Part shown: positions 35,126 to 41,345 of the stretch, piece by piece
Layout: every line of letters begins with the position of its first letter
Numbering within the stretch: the stretch's first letter is position 1
NCBI RefSeq assembly: GCF_020544405.1
Contig: NZ_CP065410.1
Coordinates: forward strand, 2,666,001 to 2,730,000
DNA length: 64,000 bases
DNA from: Pseudomonas sp. IAC-BECa141
GTDB taxonomy: Bacteria; Pseudomonadota; Gammaproteobacteria; Pseudomonadales; Pseudomonadaceae
Reading direction: 5' to 3'
Translations under genes and position numbers: made by a program
Notes under the pieces: model-generated
Database searches by the model: none
The model's input: the letters and a program-made list of their open reading frames with translations, nothing else
What the model was told of the DNA's origin: nothing

Positions 35126-35634
35126 ACGGGCTTGAGGACATCCTCACTCAAGGTTTGTCCGTGGTGTTCTGCGGAATCAATCCGGGGTTATTGGCCGCAG
35201 AGCAGGGCCATCACTTCGCCGGCCGCAGCAACCGCTTCTGGCGCACGTTGCACCTGGCCGGTTTCACACCCCATGAAGTGCGTTCGGAAGACGACCGCTC
35301 GATTCTGCACTTTGACTGCGGCCTGACCGCCGTGGTCGATCGGCCGACAGCGAGTGCGGATCAACTGTCTGCCGAGGAATTCACCGCAGCCGCTGCCAGC
35401 TTCGAACGCAAGATCGCCCGCTACGCGCCACGCTTCGTGGCGTTTCTCGGCAAGGCGGCGTACGCCGGTTTATCCGGCAGGAAGTCGATTGAATGGGGGC
35501 TGCAAGAGGACATGTTCGGCGGCGCTAGAGTCTGGATTCTGCCCAATCCCAGCGGCCGCAACCTGGCGTTCAATCAAGCGCAACTGGTGGCGGCGTATCA
35601 GCAGCTTCGACGGGCTTCGAGTGTCAGCACATAA
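35122..35634 (+). CDS. mug: G/U mismatch-specific DNA glycosylase Mug
   Basis: A 170-residue uracil-DNA glycosylase-fold enzyme. The catalytic motif 'FCGINPGLLAAEQGHHFAG' (N in GINPG, as in Mug/TDG) and the second motif 'LPNPSGRNLAF' are clear. It removes uracil or ethenocytosine opposite G. Translation probably begins at TTG 35122, overlapping the TetR stop codon (TTGA), which implies coupling. Confidence 0.88.
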   Translation: MNGLEDILTQGLSVVFCGINPGLLAAEQGHHFAGRSNRFWRTLHLAGFTPHEVRSEDDRSILHFDCGLTAVVDRPTASADQLSAEEFTAAAASFERKIARYAPRFVAFLGKAAYAGLSGRKSIEWGLQEDMFGGARVWILPNPSGRNLAFNQAQLVAAYQQLRRASSVST

Positions 35635-36011
35635 GCACTGAACATGTCCGCCATACCCTCGGCGCGGGCGGTGATTTCTTCGTCGGTGCGCGGGCTGAGT
35701 GAAAAATCCTTTCCCACCGAACTGAGCGTGGCCAGGATCAGATCGCAGGCTTGCGAGCGAATGGCTTCGCTGGCCCCGGGCAGCAACTCGACCATGAATG
35801 TCGCAAAGATCCGCTTGCCCGCCGCCCGCACTTCATGGGCCTGCGGCGCATCGCGATAAAGCGGCGCCGCATCACTCAACGCGCCACGCATCTGCGCTTC
35901 CTCGCACTCCGAACGAATGAACGCATGCACCAGCGTGCGCAGGCGTTCCAGCGGCGGCGGTGTGCTGATCGGCAGCGAGTTTGAACCGTCGAAGATCGAA
36001 CTGGCTCGGCA
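35598..36011 (-). pseudogene. TetR family regulator remnant lacking its DNA-binding domain
   Basis: The frame encodes about 130 residues (ending MADMFSAYVLTLEARRSC) that resemble the C-terminal ligand domain of a TetR regulator: 'SSIFDGSNSLPIS', 'GKRIFATFMVELLPGASEAIRSQ', 'TARAEGMADMF'. Reading upstream, the frame meets a stop at 36012-36014, and the N-terminal helix-turn-helix is absent: only about 65 bases separate this point from a GGGGACAG palindrome at 36077. Its 3' end overlaps mug by 37 bases on the opposite strand. No usable ATG start with ribosome site is seen. Confidence 0.65.
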
Positions 36012-36055
36012 TCATTTTGTTGAAGGCGGGGTGAGTGATCTGATTGAAATTCGGA

Positions 36056-36115
36056 GAAAAGGGGACGCGGAGAAAAGGGGACAGATTTATTTTCTGAAAA
36101 AATAAATCTGTCCCC
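36056..36115. repeat. GGGGACAG-type palindrome (dispersed repeat, copy 2)
   Basis: Perfect 17-bp arms, GGGGACAGATTTATTTT (36077-36093) and its complement (36099-36115), around a 5-base loop. A partial AAAAGGGGAC precedes it at about 36058. It shares its core with 306-345. It lies exactly where the TetR remnant loses its N-terminal part and could also terminate the GST gene. Confidence 0.8.
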
Positions 36116-36151
36116 ATTTTCAGTCCATTTTCACTGAGTCCCCGTTTTTTC

Positions 36152-36784
36152 CTAGATTCGAGGTCGTTGCAGCTTGACCCACTCTTGCACCGTCGGGCGT
36201 TGCCATTGGCGCTGCGCGTAATCCTCCAGCTGAGCCGGCACCTTGTCCCCGTTGAGTATCAACCGGTTCAGCATCAATGCCAGATCAACATCGGCGATCG
36301 ACCACTCACCAAAAAGGTAATCCGGATTGTCGGTCAGCAGCCATTGAGCGACATCAACCAACTTTTGCCTGGCAGCCTCAGCCGACGCTGACAACGGGCC
36401 GTATTTGACGCCGTAGAACACGACAAGCGTAGAGCGCTCCTGTCGGATCGGTAGAAGATCACTACGAAGCCACGCTTGAACTTGTCTCGCCGCTGCGCGT
36501 TTCTGTGGGGCCTGAGGGTAAACAGGTATTTGGGGAAACACGTCTTCCAGGTATTCCGTGATCGCCGATGACTCCGACAACGCAAAGTCGCCCCGCACGA
36601 GGGTGGGCACCCGTTGAGTCAGCGAAAGACGGGCGTAATCGCTGGCCTGGTTCTCCAGTTTGTCCAGATCCAGGGTGCTCATTTCGAACTCGATTCCCTT
36701 TTCTCGAAGGGCCACAAAGCACGACATTGCGTAGGGACTGGTGAATTGAGCATCGACGTAAAGGCGCAGGCTTGAATCATTCAT
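36152..36784 (-). CDS. yfcF: Glutathione S-transferase, YfcF-like
   Basis: A 210-residue GST closely following E. coli YfcF: 'LRLYVDAQFTSPYAMSCFVALREKGIEFE', 'RVPTLVRGDFALSESSAITEYLED' (cis-Pro and Glu-Ser glutathione-binding motif), 'ARQVQAWLRSDLLPIRQERST', 'LFGEWSIADVDLALMLNRL'. YfcF has glutathione transferase/peroxidase activity and helps against oxidative stress. A GGAG site precedes the ATG. Confidence 0.88.
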   Translation of the reverse strand: MNDSSLRLYVDAQFTSPYAMSCFVALREKGIEFEMSTLDLDKLENQASDYARLSLTQRVPTLVRGDFALSESSAITEYLEDVFPQIPVYPQAPQKRAAARQVQAWLRSDLLPIRQERSTLVVFYGVKYGPLSASAEAARQKLVDVAQWLLTDNPDYLFGEWSIADVDLALMLNRLILNGDKVPAQLEDYAQRQWQRPTVQEWVKLQRPRI

Positions 36785-36868
36785 AGCGTCATCTCCATAT
36801 GCGGAGTGGCCACGCTAAAAGATTGGGCGCCCTAAATAAAATTCATGTTTTTTATGGGGGCATTCCTG

Positions 36869-37831
36869 TCAGGAATGCAGTTCCGGCACAACCCGACGAG
36901 CATCGCGCCGCACCGCTTGCGGAGGCACGCCGAAGCCTCGGATGAAGGCTTCACGCATATGCCGGCGATCACGAAACCCCGATTCGCTGGCGATGACATC
37001 GAGGGAATGCCGGCTCTGTTCAATCATCAAACGAGCGGCCTCCAATCGCAGGCCTTCGATGGCCTTGGCGGGCGACTGGCCGGTTTCCGCGCTGAAAATG
37101 CGGGTGAATTGGCGCGGGCTCAGGTGTGCTACGCCGGCCAGTTCTTCGACACTGAGCGCGCGATTCAAATGCTTTCGCGCATAGTTCAGAGCGCTCTGGA
37201 TACGGTCGGACTTGGGCGCGAGGTCGAGCATTTCCGAGTGCTGCGACTGCCCGCCGGACCGGTGCTGGTGCATCACCAGTTTGTGTGCCACCGAGCGGGC
37301 GACCTCGGCCCCCAGATCCTTTTCCACCATGCCGACCGCAAGGTCCAGGCCTGCGGTCATGCCCGCTGACGTCCAGAAAGGGCCGTCGACGATATAGATG
37401 CGATCGACTTCGACGCTGATTTCGGGATGGCGCTTTTGCAGAGTCTGGGCGTAGGCCCAGTGGGTTGTCGCACGTCGGCTGCTCAACAAACCTGCCTCGG
37501 CGAGGATGAAACCGTCCGTGCAGATACCGACGGTGCGCCTGGCTTGCGTGCCAGCCTTGCGTACGAAATCGAGCACTGCCGTGGGCGTTTCGTTTTTCAC
37601 GGGGTCGTTGACCCCGACAACGATCCACGTATCGGCCAGCCCGGGCGCCTGAAGCGGACGCGTTTCCAGGGCCAGCCCCAGCGAGGATCGCACCATGCCG
37701 CCGTCCGGCGAGAAATTCTCGACGGTGTAGAAGGGCTCCTCGGCGACCTGATTGGCGAACTCGAAAACTGCCTGGGTTGCCAGCGAGAGCACCTGAAAGC
37801 CGTCAGTGAGCAAATAGCCGATGCGATGCAT
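36869..37831 (-). CDS. GlxA family (DJ-1/PfpI domain + AraC HTH) transcriptional regulator
   Basis: A 320-residue regulator with an N-terminal DJ-1/PfpI-like domain (MHRIGYLLTDGFQVLSLAT; 'TVGICTDGFILAEAGLL', which keeps the Cys that the paralogue at 5828 lacks) and a C-terminal AraC-type domain (LSVEELAGVAHLSPRQFTRIF; 'SLDVIASESGFRDRRHMREAF'). ATG 37831 matches the domain start. It is divergent from the SDR gene at 37938, 106 bases away, which it likely regulates. Confidence 0.88.
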   Translation of the reverse strand: MHRIGYLLTDGFQVLSLATQAVFEFANQVAEEPFYTVENFSPDGGMVRSSLGLALETRPLQAPGLADTWIVVGVNDPVKNETPTAVLDFVRKAGTQARRTVGICTDGFILAEAGLLSSRRATTHWAYAQTLQKRHPEISVEVDRIYIVDGPFWTSAGMTAGLDLAVGMVEKDLGAEVARSVAHKLVMHQHRSGGQSQHSEMLDLAPKSDRIQSALNYARKHLNRALSVEELAGVAHLSPRQFTRIFSAETGQSPAKAIEGLRLEAARLMIEQSRHSLDVIASESGFRDRRHMREAFIRGFGVPPQAVRRDARRVVPELHS

Positions 37832-37937
37832 GGTTTTATCTCGAATGTCCTGAATCACTACCTTATACGTCATTTGAGATATCGCCTAGCCGTCGCATGC
37901 TGTCGTCCAGTGCTTCCCACCACCCTGGAGACTCGAC

Positions 37938-38738
37938 ATGACTCAATCCCGCCTCGGTACTGCCCTCATCACCGGCGCCTCGTCCGGCATCGGTGCCGTT
38001 TATGCCGAACGCCTGGCCCGACGTGGCCACGACCTGATCCTGGTCGCGCGAAATCGCGAACGCCTCAATGCCCTCGCCAAACGACTGAGTGACGAAACCG
38101 GTCGCAACATAGAAGTCTTGGCCGCTGACCTGTCCGACCGTGCCGATCTGGCACGGGTCGAGGAGCGGCTGAAGACCGATGCCAGCATTTCTCTGCTGGT
38201 AAACAACGCCGGGATTGGCGCGACTCAGCCACTGCTGGAATCGAACGTCGACACACTCGAAGACTTGCTCACGCTCAACGTGAACGTGCTGATGCGACTG
38301 ACCTACGCGGCTGTTCCGGGGTTTGTCACCCGTGGCGGCGGCACACTGATCAACATCGCCTCGATCGTGGGCATTGCTCCGGAGTTGTTGAACGGCGTTT
38401 ACGGCGGCTCCAAGGCCTTCGTTCTGGCGTTCAGCCAATCCTTGCGTCATGAACTGGCGGACAAGAATGTGCGCGTTCAGGCAGTCCTGCCCGGCGCGAC
38501 GGCCACCGAGTTCTGGGGCGCGGCCGGCACATCCCTGGAGCATCTGCCGGAAGCCATCGTGATGCGCGCGGAAGACATGGTGGACGCGGCACTGTCCGGC
38601 CTCGATCAGGGCGAGTTCGTCACCATTCCGGCGCTTCCGGACATTGCCGATCTGGATGCCTATGAGGCTGCGCGTCAGAAGCTCATGCCCAATTTGTCGT
38701 TGAGTAAGGCGGCTGCACGTTATCGCACTGAAGACTGA
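37938..38738 (+). CDS. SDR family NAD(P)-dependent oxidoreductase
   Basis: A 266-residue short-chain dehydrogenase of the DltE/YqjQ-like group: 'ALITGASSGIGAVYAERLARRGHDLILVARN' (nucleotide-binding loop), 'LVNNAGIGAT', the catalytic Ser in 'INIASIVG' and the YGGSK pair. 'LPGATATEFWG' follows. It is divergent from a GlxA-type regulator and ends in a strong terminator. Substrate unknown. Confidence 0.88.
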   Translation: MTQSRLGTALITGASSGIGAVYAERLARRGHDLILVARNRERLNALAKRLSDETGRNIEVLAADLSDRADLARVEERLKTDASISLLVNNAGIGATQPLLESNVDTLEDLLTLNVNVLMRLTYAAVPGFVTRGGGTLINIASIVGIAPELLNGVYGGSKAFVLAFSQSLRHELADKNVRVQAVLPGATATEFWGAAGTSLEHLPEAIVMRAEDMVDAALSGLDQGEFVTIPALPDIADLDAYEAARQKLMPNLSLSKAAARYRTED

Positions 38739-38754
38739 GGCAGGCATTAACGCA

Positions 38755-38807
38755 AAAAATGAGGCAGACCTTTTATCCCGCTACCGGATAACAGATCTGC
38801 CTCATTT
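38755..38807 (+). terminator. Rho-independent terminator after SDR gene
   Basis: Arms ATGAGGCAGA (38759-38768) and TCTGCCTCAT (38796-38805) with flanking A and T runs. An inner inverted repeat (TATCCCG...CGGATA) extends the structure. Confidence 0.85.
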
Positions 38808-38934
38808 CATTGGCGATTTTGAGGCTGGCACGATATCCCGTGCCGGCCTCAGTCGCACTTGTTCCAGTCACAATACGGACCGCGATGATTCGCTGTAGAA
38901 GTAGCCAAGGACTGCTCCTGCAGCCATCGTGAGA

Positions 38935-39294
38935 TTACGCGGCCTCGACGTGATCCAGCGCCTGATTCACCGCCAGCTCGGCAATCATCACGACCTGCGC
39001 AATACCGATCGCCATCTTGCGATGGGACGGATCGAGCGTTGCCGCGAAATTGCTCAGCATCTCACTGGCCGCCCCAAGGTTTTCGCTGGCGTTGGCCAGC
39101 AAGCATTCGGTGTTGTACTTCGGATTGGCCAGGTACATCCGCTCGGGTTCGTTGCAGGACGACATGATCCCGGCGGCGGGGCAGAGGTAGTGATCCAGCG
39201 CGCGCTCTGCGGCGTCGTGGAGTTTTTTGGAGTTGGGGGATTCGTAGGGAGAGGTGGTGTCGGTTTCGGGTGGGTTGGGTGTTGGTTTAATCAT
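38935..39294 (-). CDS. DUF6124 family protein, copy 2
   Basis: A 119-residue paralogue of the protein at 383-766: MIKPTPNPPETDTTSPYES, then 'SKKLHDAAERALDHYLCPA' and 'GIAQVVMIAELAVNQALDHV'. The C-terminal 25 residues are nearly the same in both copies, while the middle varies. ATG 39294 follows GGAG. Like copy 1 it carries a long structured upstream region. No function is known to me. Confidence 0.8.
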   Translation of the reverse strand: MIKPTPNPPETDTTSPYESPNSKKLHDAAERALDHYLCPAAGIMSSCNEPERMYLANPKYNTECLLANASENLGAASEMLSNFAATLDPSHRKMAIGIAQVVMIAELAVNQALDHVEAA

Positions 39295-39330
39295 GATGTA
39301 TCTCCTGGAAAGCAATTTAGGAGCCATCAC

Positions 39331-39655
39331 CCTTCGCTACCAAACGTGAGGTGGTGGCCATGCTCAGGTTGGTAGACCGGTCCAGGAACCCGGCGCTTCC
39401 GAAGAAGCCCTGCGCACGGCCACCATAAAAAAGCAGAGACGAGAACGATCCCTGCAAAGAGGTGGCGCTATGCGCCTGGAAATACCGGGCTACCAAACCC
39501 GATCACTGTTTTTCAGTGACCCCGGAACGATAAAAGCCGCACCCCAGACGCACAAGCCGGCGGATTCTGGCGTAGTCGTAGGCAATGACGCAAGGCGTTG
39601 TAGCCTCGAGGAAGTTACGGCGGGTTGCTTTAAACGAACCTGTTTAAGCGCTCAA
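39331..39655 (-). promoter_or_regulatory. Candidate structured leader RNA upstream of DUF6124 gene, copy 2
   Basis: Counterpart of the element at 795-1115. Minus-strand features: hairpin GCTTC-TTCG-GAAGC (39395-39408), where copy 1 has GCACC-TTCG-GGTGC; a 16-position stem with one mismatch and one G-U pair (39353-39368 with 39409-39424); hairpin TCACTG/CAGTGA with a different 5-nt loop (39503-39519); and GTTGGTAG (39368-39375), complementary to CTACCAAAC at both 39337-39345 and 39490-39498. The GGCGGATTCTGGCGTAG block near 39557-39573 is shared with copy 1. The stems survive sequence divergence, which favours RNA function. Confidence 0.65.
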
Positions 39656-39659
39656 AGGT

Positions 39660-39836
39660 GAGGGCTCATTTTCTGATAAACAGTCCGGTCACTTATTGGC
39701 TGAAAGGGAAAGGGCGAAGTTATTTGCAGGTCGGAGGAGGCGGGGGCGTGCGAGTAGTTCGCAGCAGAGAGAAACGCTTGGCACGGAACCAAGCGCTCAG
39801 GGTAGGGCGGGGCACTTACGGTCCCACCCTGACGTT
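39660..39836. other. Intergenic sequence without recognised genes
   Basis: No supported coding frame. A hairpin with arms TCAGGGT and ACCCTGA (within about 39799-39833) lies just past the stop of the small minus-strand gene at 39837 and may help end its transcript, though no clear U tract follows. Confidence 0.4.
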
Positions 39837-40058
39837 TCAGCCTTTATTGGCTGCGTTCAGCTTGCGCAGTTCTTCGTAGGTCGCCGACTGGACGAACCAG
39901 AAGCCGGAAATGATGCACCAGCACAGGGTGCCGGCCACGAAGATACCCAGCGCCGGCAAGAACCCGCTGGTGAAAATCGCGACGATAGCGACCAGCCAGA
40001 TGAATGCCAGGGAGAGATAGAGGACGGTGTTGTTGACGCTGATGACGAAGTCTTTCAC
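39837..40058 (-). CDS. Small membrane protein, hypothetical
   Basis: A 73-residue protein with two hydrophobic helices (NTVLYLSLAFIWLVAIVAIF and ALGIFVAGTLCWCIISGFWFV) and a short polar tail (EELRKLNAANKG). GTG 40058 follows an AAGGAA site at good spacing; the ORF's upstream extension to 40115 would precede that site. I do not recognise a family with known function. Confidence 0.6.
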   Translation of the reverse strand: MKDFVISVNNTVLYLSLAFIWLVAIVAIFTSGFLPALGIFVAGTLCWCIISGFWFVQSATYEELRKLNAANKG

Positions 40059-40162
40059 GGGGCATATTCCTTGCGGGATGTGGAAAAATTCCCCCTCTCC
40101 GGGGGGCGGACGCATGCTATCACAGTGCCTTCACTGGCCAAGAAAATTGAGCTATTCATCCG

Positions 40163-40200
40163 AAAATAAATCCGTCCCCCTATCTTCCGGTCCCCTGTCT
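40163..40200. repeat. Degenerate GGGGACAG-type repeat at edge of AT-rich island
   Basis: AAATAAATCCGTCCCC (about 40165-40180) differs by one base from the right arm of the palindrome at 36099-36115; a further GGTCCCCTGTCTTCC follows. The left arm is missing. It marks the point where base composition changes from GC-rich to AT-rich. Confidence 0.5.
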
Positions 40201-40304
40201 TCCGAGAAAATTCCACCTGTGGCGAACCAGACCTCCTACGTATGGTTTCTTTAATTTCGAGCTATAATTTTTTTCTATTAAATAATTTTATTATCGGGGT
40301 TGCT

Positions 40305-40802
40305 ATGAACTATTTTGCTTACGGATCAAATATGTCACTTTCTCGGCTGAGGGTGCGGATTCCAAGCGCAATTGCTCTTGGATGTCATAGTCTTAGTTGT
40401 TACGATTTAAGGTTTCATAAGGCGAGTAAAGATGGCTCAGGAAAGTGTGATGCGTATTTCACTTCGAAAGCTGATGATGTTGTTTATGGGGTTCTCTTTG
40501 AGATTGATCAGATCGAAAAAGCAATTTTGGATAAGGTTGAAGGGCTTGGCTATGGGTACGATGAAAAAGAGATAGTTGTCACAACTCGAGATGGTGTCCT
40601 GATAAGTGCAATAACGTACGTTGCATCTAATATCGATGATGCTCGTAGGCCATACTCATGGTACGTAAATCATGTTGCTATTGGCGCGCGCGAAGCACTT
40701 TTGCCCGAAGATTATATTAGAGATAAAATTAGCAGTGTTGAGGCTGTTGAGGATGCTGATAAAGTGCGAGATGCTAAAGAGCGCGCCATTTACGATTGTT
40801 AG
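40305..40802 (+). CDS. Gamma-glutamylcyclotransferase-like (GGCT fold) protein
   Basis: A 165-residue protein with the GGCT signature at the very N-terminus, 'NYFAYGSNMS', which forms the substrate-binding loop, and a probable catalytic Glu in 'KAILDKVEGLGYGYDEKEI'. 'YSWYVNHVAIGARE' and 'LPEDYI' are typical of the plant-type/bacterial AIG2-like group. The family releases 5-oxoproline from gamma-glutamyl amines, but many bacterial members have unknown substrates. A TATAAT sequence lies at 40263-40268. Codon use is AT-rich, unlike flanking genes: this is the left-most gene of a transferred island. Confidence 0.8.
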   Translation: MNYFAYGSNMSLSRLRVRIPSAIALGCHSLSCYDLRFHKASKDGSGKCDAYFTSKADDVVYGVLFEIDQIEKAILDKVEGLGYGYDEKEIVVTTRDGVLISAITYVASNIDDARRPYSWYVNHVAIGAREALLPEDYIRDKISSVEAVEDADKVRDAKERAIYDC

Positions 40803-40873
40803 ATAAGTGTGATGGGCCGTTTTTGTAATTTCCTTTTAGTGGCTTAATATAGAATAAATCCATGACGTTTTTT

Positions 40874-41275
40874 TTAAATAAGTTCAGAAATTGAATTTTC
40901 GTAGTTTATTTTTCCTCGCACTACGTATCTCGCTTCGGAGTTTAGTTTTGCGCCCCCATTGAATATGGCGTTAGTGATTAAGAAAACTCGTGGGGGGACG
41001 GATCCCATAAAAACTCTCGCTATAATGGATTCTCCGCTCTCGAAAAGCTGTTTTTCAATTTCAGCATTGAAGACTAGGCGTTCGAAGATGTTGCTGGGTC
41101 TTTGATATGCAGAATCGGTTGCCTTCAGTTCTACTTTTCTTGGTTTTTGGTTTGTTTCATTGAGCCAGATGTCGAAACCTTTGTCGCTTATGTCCTTGTC
41201 GTGAAAGCTGCACGATTCGTGTTTGAACTCGTATAGAAGATATATTTTTGCTTTGTCTTCAATTTTGCGAGTCAT
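40874..41275 (-). CDS. Small PD-(D/E)XK nuclease-like protein (DUF3883-like)
   Basis: A 133-residue protein. 'DKGFDIWL' (Asp35) followed 14 residues later by 'KVELKAT' (Glu49-x-Lys51) gives the D...E-x-K arrangement of PD-(D/E)XK nucleases and of the DUF3883/NO VEIN-type domain; 'RPSNIFERLVFNAEIEKQLFESGESIIARVF' resembles the helix-strand that follows in those folds. There is no recognisable DNA-binding extension. It lies 70 bases downstream of the ATPase-nuclease gene on the same strand and shares its AT-rich codon use, so the two may act together. The assignment rests on motif spacing only. Confidence 0.6.
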   Translation of the reverse strand: MTRKIEDKAKIYLLYEFKHESCSFHDKDISDKGFDIWLNETNQKPRKVELKATDSAYQRPSNIFERLVFNAEIEKQLFESGESIIARVFMGSVPPRVFLITNAIFNGGAKLNSEARYVVRGKINYENSISELI

Positions 41276-41345
41276 ATCTTATTTCCTAGATTGCAAATGA
41301 TGGTGGCTGATTTCATTATGTAAAAATAAAGTGATATATATTTTA

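Noticed and set aside
35872-36117. 81-residue minus-strand ORF over the TetR break point
   Set aside because: It runs out of frame with the TetR remnant, passes through the GGGGACAG palindrome, and has no ribosome site.
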